This document shows, in pieces, positions 16,400 through 23,697 of a stretch of DNA of 38,913 bases. Under the pieces are notes generated by a model. The model had not been told where the DNA came from and searched no databases. It saw only the letters and a program-made list of their open reading frames with translations. The DNA is from CAYVSF01 sp046482855 (GTDB lineage: Bacteria > Bacteroidota > Bacteroidia > Bacteroidales > UBA12077): positions 1-38,913 of the forward strand of contig JAWOEH010000027.1 in NCBI GenBank assembly GCA_046482855.1, given 5' to 3'. The position numbers were made by a program, and so were the translations under genes. Each line of letters starts with the position of its first letter. Position 1 is the stretch's first letter.

Positions 16400-17419
16400 T
16401 TATTTTACGATTTCAACCCATCCGTAGGGATCCGGCGCATCACCAAACTGTATGGCCACTAACTTATCATAAATCATTTTTGAGATAGGCCCTGGCTCTC
16501 CATTTTTACAGTACTCATACTTTTTATCCTCATCCATATCGTATATCTCTCCAATTGGCGAGATAACAGCAGCAGTACCACATGCTCCAACTTCATCAAA
16601 ACTATCAAGCTCATCGATACTTACAGGACGACGCTCCACTTTTAGATCCATATCCGGAACCATCTCGATTATGCTCTTATTGGTAATGGAAGGTAAGATG
16701 GCAGGTGACTCAGGTGTGATGTACGTATTGCCTTTAATGGCAAAGAAGTTGGCTGCACCTATTTCGTCAATGTATTTTTTACTGCAGGAGTCAAGATACA
16801 TAGGGGCTGCATAACCCGCTTTATGAGCTTTTTCCACACCACGCAAGCTGGCAGCATAATTTCCGCCCACTTTAAGGGTGCCAGTTCCCAATGGGGCTGC
16901 ACGATCCGTATCCCGCACCACAGCAATTTTAACGGGATTAAACCCTTCTTTAAAATAAGGACCAACAGGTGTTACAAATACTACAAAGGTATATTCTTTC
17001 GCGGGCTTCACCCCAATCTCGGGGCCCGAACCAAATAACACCGGCCTTATGTAAAGAGAAGCGCCAGTTCCGTGTGGAGGCACAAACTTCTCATTCTTCT
17101 TAATGGCAGTAAATACCGCCTCTTTAAACACCTCTTTTGTAGGGGGTGCCATTAAAATTCCGTTGGCCGAATTAACCATTCGCTTATAATTCTCTTCCCA
17201 ACGAAAAACGCGTATTTGTCCATCTTTTCCCCGGTACGCTTTCATACCCTCAAAAGCTTCCTGTCCATAATGCAGCACCGTGGCCGACATATGAATCTGT
17301 AAATATTCCGACGAGGAAATTTCTAAATCTCCCCATGCACCATCTTTATAAGTGCAGCGTACATTGTAGTCGGTTTTCATATAACCGAAAGGCAAGTTAC
17401 TCCAATCTAAGTTCATCAT
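16400..17419 (-). CDS. ilvE: Branched-chain amino acid aminotransferase
   Basis: A 339-residue fold-type IV PLP enzyme interconverting Leu, Ile and Val with their 2-keto acids. The PLP lysine is Lys183 in GTGTLKVGGNYAAS. Other family landmarks are LHYGQEAFEGMKAYR, YIRPVLFGSG, YIDEIGAANFFA and CGTAAVISPIG. Length and motifs fit the class II BCAT (BcaT) subgroup. Either of the first two Met codons may be used. It lies downstream of panB on the same strand, with a hairpin separating it from the Lnb-like gene, so it is probably a separate transcript. Its product 2-ketoisovalerate is the substrate of PanB. Confidence 0.95.
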   Translation of the reverse strand: MMNLDWSNLPFGYMKTDYNVRCTYKDGAWGDLEISSSEYLQIHMSATVLHYGQEAFEGMKAYRGKDGQIRVFRWEENYKRMVNSANGILMAPPTKEVFKEAVFTAIKKNEKFVPPHGTGASLYIRPVLFGSGPEIGVKPAKEYTFVVFVTPVGPYFKEGFNPVKIAVVRDTDRAAPLGTGTLKVGGNYAASLRGVEKAHKAGYAAPMYLDSCSKKYIDEIGAANFFAIKGNTYITPESPAILPSITNKSIIEMVPDMDLKVERRPVSIDELDSFDEVGACGTAAVISPIGEIYDMDEDKKYEYCKNGEPGPISKMIYDKLVAIQFGDAPDPYGWVEIVK

Positions 17420-17470
17420 TTTTACGCTATTTAGTGGTTTTTAACCAATTCAACATATCTATTTGAAATC

Positions 17471-17503
17471 AAAAAAGCCGAAACGTTTAACACATCCCGA
17501 CTT
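17471..17503 (-). terminator. Probable terminator after the DUF4105/Lnb-like gene
   Basis: On the minus strand, AAGTCG (17503-17498) can pair with CGGCTT (17480-17475, one G-U) across a 17-nt loop. A run of Ts corresponds to 17476-17471. It starts 7 bases after the stop codon. Confidence 0.5.
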
Positions 17504-17509
17504 AATTTC

Positions 17510-18706
17510 TTATTTCCTTTTTAGCAACACCAGCAAACGTCCCAAAAGCACAATAACCAAGGGTAAGAGGAGTTGAGGAAAACTTTGCCCTATAAGTACG
17601 CCTCCAACCAACACCAGTAGAATAAGCAACAACATCAACACTATAATCAGGCCTCGCATACCCATGCTCCATGTGCGCTTGAAGCATCCCATGGCCACAA
17701 GGAGGAACAATGGGTTAGCCCATAAAACATTCCAGTTTGCATCAAAAGCAGTATGCTTGGATCCTACCCATAAAGCCACAATTGTAATTCCCAGAAGGCC
17801 CAGCAGTAAAAACAGCGAGAAATCTAAAAAACGAATAATACGCCCAATGTGCGGCATCCGAACATACTCCCATATACTCCAAATAAATACAAACACACTT
17901 AGAGCAAAAACAATTGGATGCCACGGAAACGATTGTTGTGTGCGACCTTCCGGCGCCTTATATAAGGTAATAGGATCTGAAGTAAGAGGCTCATAGGCAT
18001 CTCCTCGCTTTACCTGCATCTCGGAATAAATATACATTACATAATCAGGAATAAACATGTATTCAACAGGCTTCATCTGTTCATCGGCTCGTTTCCCCAG
18101 CAAGATATTGATTCCATTGGCTAACCAATAACGATGCGCAGTATATTTGTCCAACAGACTTCTGAAAGTATGCACTCGATATTTCCCTGAATCAAAAACC
18201 ACTGTACTGTCGATATGCTTGTGCAGCATCTCATGAACTCGAGTAGCACAATTATCATGGAAAAAATCATACAAATAGTAGCGGTTTTCCGGTTGATAGT
18301 TTTTTTCTAAAGCCTCAACCAACTGGCTCTTTTCCTTAGGGGTAAAATGTAACCGTTGTTCATAAACGGTTCTGTTTTCCTGAAACATACCATAAAGCAC
18401 CCGTTGAAAGTTTCCCCTGGCTAATTGGTACTTTAAATTTCCCCGTACAAATTTCAATACAAAGTTGGGCGTGTCAAAATCGAAGGTTCCATAATTGTAT
18501 ACTATATCCGTTTTTGTACTACTATTCTGTACCCGGATAGCCGTATGCCCAAACAGCGAATAAACTTCATCGCCGGGTTCATATGTTAAGATAGATACAG
18601 TAAGTTCACTCCCTTGGAGAGTTCCCATGGATTGCTCAGTAGCAGACAAATACTCAACAGACAATAGCAATACCAACAACAAACAAAGCCGATGCAGCAT
18701 AAGCAA
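17510..18706 (-). CDS. DUF4105 / Lnb-type membrane protein (candidate lipoprotein N-acyltransferase)
   Basis: A 398-residue protein with an N-terminal signal or anchor, a periplasmic DUF4105 domain (~35-245) and four hydrophobic segments (about 265-283, 295-315, 330-345, 352-395). The conserved His54 (LFGHTAIRV) and Cys153 (FFHDNCATRVHEM) are the kind of His/Cys pair expected for an acyl-transfer or NlpC-like active site. Members of this family in Bacteroides have recently been linked to lipoprotein N-acylation (Lnb), replacing the Lnt enzyme that Bacteroidota lack. That assignment comes from recalled knowledge of the family, not from this sequence. It lies 26 bases downstream of the RluA-type gene and is probably co-transcribed with it and panB. 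Confidence 0.75.
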   Translation of the reverse strand: MLMLHRLCLLLVLLLSVEYLSATEQSMGTLQGSELTVSILTYEPGDEVYSLFGHTAIRVQNSSTKTDIVYNYGTFDFDTPNFVLKFVRGNLKYQLARGNFQRVLYGMFQENRTVYEQRLHFTPKEKSQLVEALEKNYQPENRYYLYDFFHDNCATRVHEMLHKHIDSTVVFDSGKYRVHTFRSLLDKYTAHRYWLANGINILLGKRADEQMKPVEYMFIPDYVMYIYSEMQVKRGDAYEPLTSDPITLYKAPEGRTQQSFPWHPIVFALSVFVFIWSIWEYVRMPHIGRIIRFLDFSLFLLLGLLGITIVALWVGSKHTAFDANWNVLWANPLFLLVAMGCFKRTWSMGMRGLIIVLMLLLILLVLVGGVLIGQSFPQLLLPLVIVLLGRLLVLLKRK

Positions 18707-18732
18707 AAATTTTGCAACCTAAGATAGGGAAA

Positions 18733-19494
18733 TTATAGCGATTTGCCGCCATGTTCTACAAAATAATCCCACAGCTTATCGGCTGGTGGATTTGCAATTA
18801 TTTTAACAGGTTCAAGCTTTACCGGGTGTTCAAACGAAATTTCGCGAGCGTGTAAACTGATTCCCCCATCGGGATTCGAGCGCGGATAACCGTACTTCAA
18901 ATCGCCTTTTATCGGGGATCCAATAGCTGCCAGTTGAGCGCGAATCTGATGATGTCTGCCTGTATGTAAATCAATCGACAACAAATGGTAGCGTTCCGAA
19001 GAGGCTAATAACCGATACGTTAACTCAGCTTGCTTACTATTACTTTGGGGTTTTGTATAAGCAAAGGACTTATTCTTCTTCTCATTCCTCACAAGATAAT
19101 GCGTCAGTCGATCTTCGCTCTTAGGCGGTTGATTTTTCACAATGGCCCAATAGGTCTTTTGCAGCTCTTTTTGCTGAAAAAGCTTATTCATACGGCTTAA
19201 GCCTTTGCTTGTTTTAGCAAAAAGTACCACACCACTCACCGGTCTGTCGAGTCGATGGATCACACCTACAAATACATTACCCGGTTTATTATACTTCTGT
19301 TTTAAGAAGATCTTCAACTGTTTATCCAGAGAGATATCGCCTGTTTTGTCTCCTTGTACTAAATCCGAGGTTCCCTTATTAAGGGCAATTATATGATTGT
19401 CCTCATAAAGCACCTGTAATTGATGGTCGCTCACACGTAATAAAGTTACCTGATGTTTATTAATATTGTTCTCTGTCGTTGGGAAAATCGACAC
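18733..19494 (-). CDS. RluA-family pseudouridine synthase
   Basis: A cytoplasmic enzyme converting specific uridines in RNA to pseudouridine. The catalytic motif is HRLDRPVSGVVLF with Asp83. The family features LYEDNHIIALNK at the start of the domain, AELTYRLL and the RNA-binding GRHHQIRAQLA are visible. There is no N-terminal S4 domain, as in the short RluA/RluC-like Bacteroidota members. The ATG at 19494 gives 253 residues but overlaps panB by 35 bases. A GTG at 19434 would give 233 residues with no overlap and starts close to the conserved domain, so it is a real alternative. The RNA target (rRNA or tRNA) cannot be told. Confidence 0.88.
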   Translation of the reverse strand: MSIFPTTENNINKHQVTLLRVSDHQLQVLYEDNHIIALNKGTSDLVQGDKTGDISLDKQLKIFLKQKYNKPGNVFVGVIHRLDRPVSGVVLFAKTSKGLSRMNKLFQQKELQKTYWAIVKNQPPKSEDRLTHYLVRNEKKNKSFAYTKPQSNSKQAELTYRLLASSERYHLLSIDLHTGRHHQIRAQLAAIGSPIKGDLKYGYPRSNPDGGISLHAREISFEHPVKLEPVKIIANPPADKLWDYFVEHGGKSL

Positions 19495-20275
19495 TTTTCA
19501 CGTCATGAATATAATTGGTTACTGCTCCTTTTATCTCAGCAAACAAATTATGGTAGCGACGCAAAAAACGGGGCGAAAAAGCCTGTGTAATCCCAAGCAT
19601 GTCGTGCAATACAAGCACCTGTCCGTCGACTTCGTGTCCGGCACCAATTCCTATAACGGGAATTTTCACTTCGCGGGTTACCCGTGCAGCTAATTTTGCC
19701 GGGATCTTCTCAAGTACAAGAGCAAAACAGCCAGCCTCCTCTAACTTATGTGCATCCTCAATAAGTTTCTCGGCCTCCTCTTCCTCTTTAGCTCTTACTA
19801 CATAAGTACCAAACTTATGAATCGACTGGGGGGTTAGACCCAAGTGCCCCATAACAGGAATACCAGCCGAAAGAATGCGATTAACAGATTCGAGAATCTC
19901 ACTCCCTCCTTCCATCTTCACAGCATGTCCACCCGTTTCTTTCATCATACGAATGGCATTATTCAAGGCCTCTTTGGAGTTACCCTGGTACGAGCCAAAG
20001 GGTAAATCGGAGACTACAAGTGCTCGGTTTACTGCACGTACTACCGATTTAGTATGATAAATCATTTCATCCATAGTAATAGGCAAAGTCGTCTCGTTTC
20101 CTGCCATCACATTGGATGCAGAGTCGCCTACTAAAATAACATCGATGTTCGCCTGATCAAGAATTCGCGCCATTGAATAATCATAGGCAGTTAACATGGC
20201 AATCTTTTCGCCTTTTAATTTCATCTCATGTAATACATGAGTCGTTACTCGTTTTATTTGAGAATGCACTGACAT
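19460..20275 (-). CDS. panB: 3-methyl-2-oxobutanoate hydroxymethyltransferase
   Basis: A 271-residue TIM-barrel enzyme making ketopantoate from 2-ketoisovalerate and methylene-tetrahydrofolate, the first committed step to pantothenate and CoA. Family motifs are MLTAYDYSMA, VGDSASNVMAG (metal-binding Asp), DLPFGSYQ, VKMEGG, PVMGHLGLTPQS and IGIGAGHEVDGQVLVLHDMLG. The start at 20275 (MSVHSQIKR) is chosen because the longer frame upstream encodes a spurious hydrophobic stretch. A GGAGG (20284-20280) sits 4 bases before this ATG, an unusually clear Shine-Dalgarno for this kind of genome. It heads a minus-strand run with the RluA-type and Lnb-like genes. No panC is present. Confidence 0.94.
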   Translation of the reverse strand: MSVHSQIKRVTTHVLHEMKLKGEKIAMLTAYDYSMARILDQANIDVILVGDSASNVMAGNETTLPITMDEMIYHTKSVVRAVNRALVVSDLPFGSYQGNSKEALNNAIRMMKETGGHAVKMEGGSEILESVNRILSAGIPVMGHLGLTPQSIHKFGTYVVRAKEEEEAEKLIEDAHKLEEAGCFALVLEKIPAKLAARVTREVKIPVIGIGAGHEVDGQVLVLHDMLGITQAFSPRFLRRYHNLFAEIKGAVTNYIHDVKSVDFPNDREQY

Positions 20276-20439
20276 AAGTCCTCCGTTTTTAAGGTACAAC
20301 AGTTTCCGGTTCAATCTATACAAGCTCCTTGAAAGAGCGCTTGGTAAGATCCGAAAACAAAGAAGTATAGGCAACAAAACTACGAATAAAAGCAATGCAA
20401 TGTGACATTTTTCTGCTATCAGGACATGCTTGCCAACAC

Positions 20440-20511
20440 TTTCCTGTCGTTATGTCATAAAAGTTGACAAACCATAAGATCTGTTGAACGCATTTCCTGT
20501 CAAATTATCAT
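20440..20511 (+). repeat. Pair of imperfect 19-bp direct repeats upstream of dnaK
   Basis: TTTCCTGTC occurs at 20440-20448 and 20493-20501, each followed by a related 10-base tail ending TCAT (14 of 19 bases identical overall). The copies start 53 bp apart, close to five helical turns, so a protein could bind both on one DNA face. They lie inside the 323-bp gap between panB and dnaK, which holds no coding sequence that I can support. Confidence 0.45.
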
Positions 20512-20532
20512 CTAATCCCCGTATCTTTTCAT

Positions 20533-20547
20533 TGGCACAATGCTTGA
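20533..20547 (+). promoter_or_regulatory. Possible sigma-54-like -24/-12 promoter of dnaK
   Basis: TGGCAC, 5 bases, TTGA lies 51 nt before the dnaK ATG with the right spacing for a -24/-12 promoter (TGGCACG-N4-TTGC). The -12 element has A where C is normally conserved. A near-match to TAnnTTTG, TATCTTTT at 20522-20529, is an alternative. I see no CIRCE element. Confidence 0.3.
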
Positions 20548-20598
20548 TACCTTCCTAGCAAAACCGAAATACGAACAATAAAAAATAAAATCAATAAA

Positions 20599-22518
20599 AT
20601 GGGTAAAATAATTGGAATTGACTTAGGAACAACGAACTCTTGTGTTTCTGTAATGGAGGGGAATGAACCTGTAGTAATCCCTAACAGCGAAGGTAAAAGA
20701 ACTACACCGTCAATTGTTGCCTTTATCGACAATGGCGAACGCAAAGTGGGAGATCCGGCGAAACGCCAGGCCATCACAAACTCCACTCGAACTGTCGCAT
20801 CTATCAAGCGATTTATGGGGGAAACCTACGATAAAGTAACCAAAGAGATCAACCGTGTATCCTATAAAGTAACCAAGGGTGAAAACAACACACCTCGTGT
20901 ACAAATTGATGATCGCCAATACTCACCTCAGGAGATCTCAGCAATGGTCTTGCAGAAAATGAAAAAAACTGCCGAAGATTACCTGGGACAAGAAGTTACA
21001 GAGGCGGTTATTACCGTACCTGCTTACTTTAGCGACTCGCAACGCCAAGCAACAAAAGAAGCCGGCGAAATTGCTGGCTTAGAGGTGAAACGTATCATTA
21101 ACGAACCTACGGCTGCTTCATTGTCATATGGTCTGGATAAGAAAGATCGCGACATCAAAATTGCAGTATTCGACTTAGGTGGAGGTACTTTTGATATCTC
21201 TATCCTCGAACTAGGGGATGGCGTATTCGAAGTAAAATCAACAAACGGTGACACCCACCTTGGTGGTGATGACTTCGATCAGGTTGTTATTGACTGGTTG
21301 GCAGAAGAGTTCCAAAAAGATGAAGGCATTGATCTGAAAAAAGATCCAATGGCCTTGCAGCGCTTAAAAGAGGCAGCTGAAAAAGCCAAGATTGAGCTTT
21401 CAAGTTCAACCAGTACGGAAATTAACCTGCCCTACATTATGCCGGTTGATGGCGTACCTAAACACTTGGTAAAGACGCTTTCACGCTCAAAATTTGAGCA
21501 ACTTGCCGATTCATTAATCCAGGCAACGCTTCAACCCTGTAAAAAGGCATTGTCCGATGCAGGTATGACACAATCGGATATTGACGAAGTGATTCTGGTT
21601 GGAGGTTCTACACGTATTCCCGCCATTCAGAGCGTAGTGGAGAACTTCTTTAAGAAAAAACCTTCCAAAGGAGTTAACCCCGATGAGGTTGTTGCCATTG
21701 GTGCGGCTATTCAGGGAGGTGTATTAGCAGGTGATGTGAAAGACGTGTTGCTTCTTGATGTTACGCCTCTCTCATTAGGTATCGAAACAATGGGCGGTGT
21801 ATGCACGAAGCTTATTGAAGCCAACACAACCATCCCGACAAAGAAATCGGAGACGTTTACTACCGCTTCTGACAACCAACCTTCGGTAGAGATTCATATT
21901 CTTCAGGGAGAACGACCTATGGCCAAGGACAACAAATCTATCGGTCGTTTCCACTTGGATGGCATTCCACCAGCACCCCGTGGCGTACCACAGGTAGAGG
22001 TAACTTTCGACATCGACGCGAACGGAATCCTGAATGTATCGGCTAAGGACAAAGCCACAAATAAAGAGCAGAGTATCCGCATCGAAGCCTCATCAGGTCT
22101 TTCAGAAGACGAAATTAAGCGCATGAAAGAAGAGGCGGAAGCCAATGAGGAAGCGGATAAGCAAGCCAAAGAGAAGATTGATAAGATGAATACCGCCGAT
22201 GGTTTGATATTCCAAACGGAGAAACAGTTGAAGGAGTTTGGCGACAAATTGTCAGCGGATAAAAAAGGCCCTATTGAGAAAGCGTTAGCTGACTTAAAAG
22301 AGGCACATAAAAACGAAGATCTGGCAGCTATCGATACGCACACAGAGGCCTTAAATCAAGCATGGCAGGCTGCATCTGAAGAGATGTACCGTGCCGGACA
22401 AGAGGCTGAAGGTGCTCAAGGACAAGAAGGTCAGCAAGAGCAACCCGGAAACGATCAAGCAAACGACAATAAAGACGACGGAGAAGTAACAGATGTTGAC
22501 TTCGAAGAAGTTAAATAA
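20599..22518 (+). CDS. dnaK: Chaperone protein DnaK (Hsp70)
   Basis: A 639-residue ATP-dependent chaperone. The nucleotide-binding domain shows GIDLGTTNSCV (5-15), the DLGGGTFDIS phosphate loop and VGGSTRIPA. The substrate-binding domain starts near LLDVTPLSLGIETMGG, and the C-terminal lid ends in a Gln/Gly/Asp-rich linker and the DVDFEEVK tail that recruits partners. Length and motifs are typical and complete. Unlike many genomes, there is no dnaJ or grpE beside it. It is transcribed alone, with a long non-coding upstream region carrying direct repeats and a promoter-like element, and a strong hairpin terminator downstream. Confidence 0.98.
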   Translation: MGKIIGIDLGTTNSCVSVMEGNEPVVIPNSEGKRTTPSIVAFIDNGERKVGDPAKRQAITNSTRTVASIKRFMGETYDKVTKEINRVSYKVTKGENNTPRVQIDDRQYSPQEISAMVLQKMKKTAEDYLGQEVTEAVITVPAYFSDSQRQATKEAGEIAGLEVKRIINEPTAASLSYGLDKKDRDIKIAVFDLGGGTFDISILELGDGVFEVKSTNGDTHLGGDDFDQVVIDWLAEEFQKDEGIDLKKDPMALQRLKEAAEKAKIELSSSTSTEINLPYIMPVDGVPKHLVKTLSRSKFEQLADSLIQATLQPCKKALSDAGMTQSDIDEVILVGGSTRIPAIQSVVENFFKKKPSKGVNPDEVVAIGAAIQGGVLAGDVKDVLLLDVTPLSLGIETMGGVCTKLIEANTTIPTKKSETFTTASDNQPSVEIHILQGERPMAKDNKSIGRFHLDGIPPAPRGVPQVEVTFDIDANGILNVSAKDKATNKEQSIRIEASSGLSEDEIKRMKEEAEANEEADKQAKEKIDKMNTADGLIFQTEKQLKEFGDKLSADKKGPIEKALADLKEAHKNEDLAAIDTHTEALNQAWQAASEEMYRAGQEAEGAQGQEGQQEQPGNDQANDNKDDGEVTDVDFEEVK

Positions 22519-22540
22519 ATAGCTTTATCAGTTTTTAAGA

Positions 22541-22577
22541 AACCGGCAGGAGCATCGCTTCTGCCGGTTATTTTTTT
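22541..22577 (+). terminator. Rho-independent terminator of dnaK
   Basis: A perfect 9-bp stem, AACCGGCAG (22541-22549) with CTGCCGGTT (22561-22569), has an 11-nt loop and is followed by TATTTTTTT. It starts 22 bases after the dnaK stop. Confidence 0.9.
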
Positions 22578-22578
22578 G

Positions 22579-22586
22579 TATTTTTG
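22579..22586 (+). promoter_or_regulatory. -7 element for the MORN/YwqK-like gene
   Basis: TATTTTTG matches TAnnTTTG exactly, abuts the T-run of the dnaK terminator and leaves a leader of about 47 nt. No good -33 TTTG is visible because the upstream side is the terminator stem. Confidence 0.45.
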
Positions 22587-22639
22587 AAACCATTGGCAGA
22601 GCACACGGAAAAATATTTAGCAAAACTAATACTACAACC

Positions 22640-23473
22640 ATGAACATACACCAAAAGCTACTATTCATTCCAATCCTTCTGATAAGTTTCAGCTTTAATG
22701 CATTTACTCAGAATGATACAACCTTTAACCAGATAAACGACAAGGGACAAAAAACAGGCTGGTGGAAGCGACATTACAAGGACGGAACCCTGATGTACAA
22801 GGGGTATTTTAAAGAAGGGAAACCCTCTGGGGAATTTAAACGATACAACGCTGAAGGTATACTCATTGCCAGAATGCACCATCATTCCTCGCATACCGAT
22901 GCGGAGCTTTTCTATGAAAATGGTGAATTAAAAGCCAAAGGCAGATACCTGAATCAACAAAAAGATAGCACCTGGACATTTTTCACCGACCAGGGGCATA
23001 TTATCAATAAAGTCCCCTTTCAGCGGGATCAGAAACATGGACTTGAAAAAAAATATTACCAATCCGGGCAAGTTTCCGAAGAAATTCAATGGAAGCAGGG
23101 AGTTAAACACGGAACCCATAAGCAATTTTATCCCGATGGGGACTTGAAGATGAAGGCAGATTTTGTGATGGGCGCCATGCATGGAACTACAGCCTTTTAT
23201 CATGAAAATGGTGCACTCGCCACAAAGGGTGAATACGTGCAAAATCTAAAAAGTGGCCCTTGGGTCTACCTCTCCACCGAAGGCGATACTCTGGAAACAA
23301 TAACCTATCATCAAGGAATTGCAGAAAACCAGGAGCAGCTTTTACAAAAAGAGACCCAAGAGATCCTGGAGATGGAAAAAAAAGAGGGCCAAATTCAATC
23401 CCCACAAAACAACCAATACAACCAAATTCCTCCGGATAATCCTAGAAAAAGGAACCGCAGAAAAAGAAGATAG
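22640..23473 (+). CDS. Exported MORN-repeat (YwqK-like) protein
   Basis: A 277-residue protein with a signal peptide (MNIHQKLLFIPILLISFSFN..., cleavage near FTQND) and a series of about eight MORN-variant repeats. They recur every ~22 residues as Y-x-(N/D)-G-x-(L/I)-x-x-K-G-x-(Y/F), for example YKDGTLMYKGYFKEGKPSGEF. The C terminus (about 235-277) is Gln/Glu-rich, then Arg/Lys-rich (RKRNRRKRR). Databases often name this family 'YwqK family antitoxin', but nothing here indicates a toxin partner, and such exported versions in Bacteroidota have no established role. It has its own promoter-like box and terminator-like hairpin. Confidence 0.75.
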   Translation: MNIHQKLLFIPILLISFSFNAFTQNDTTFNQINDKGQKTGWWKRHYKDGTLMYKGYFKEGKPSGEFKRYNAEGILIARMHHHSSHTDAELFYENGELKAKGRYLNQQKDSTWTFFTDQGHIINKVPFQRDQKHGLEKKYYQSGQVSEEIQWKQGVKHGTHKQFYPDGDLKMKADFVMGAMHGTTAFYHENGALATKGEYVQNLKSGPWVYLSTEGDTLETITYHQGIAENQEQLLQKETQEILEMEKKEGQIQSPQNNQYNQIPPDNPRKRNRRKRR

Positions 23474-23520
23474 GAATCCCGTCCATTCGTCTGCAAGCAA
23501 GAAATCAGAGCAAAGAACTG

Positions 23521-23563
23521 ACAAAAGGAGCCTTTCAAAATAACGGGAAAGGGCTCCTTTTGT
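23521..23563 (+). terminator. Hairpin after the MORN/YwqK-like gene
   Basis: A perfect 12-bp inverted repeat, ACAAAAGGAGCC (23521-23532) and GGCTCCTTTTGT (23552-23563), lies 48 bases after the stop. The T-run is within the stem. The following ~135 bases to the next gene contain only a weak -7-like TAAATTTC at 23629-23636. Confidence 0.6.
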
Positions 23564-23697
23564 GGTTTAATCCACCAATTTAGCCACTGCTTTAAAACTC
23601 TTTCGCAGGAAATCTCGTAGAATTTTTGTAAATTTCTGCCCGATGGAAACGATGTTACGCTACTCGTTTCAAATCGCATGCGAAACCGATGGCGCCT

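Noticed and set aside
20276..20598. CIRCE heat-shock operator before dnaK
   Set aside because: No TTAGCACTC-N9-GAGTGCTAA pattern, even degenerate, is visible.
22640..23473. Toxin-antitoxin role for the YwqK-like protein
   Set aside because: The name comes from automatic family labels. The protein has a signal peptide and MORN-like repeats, and no toxin gene is adjacent.
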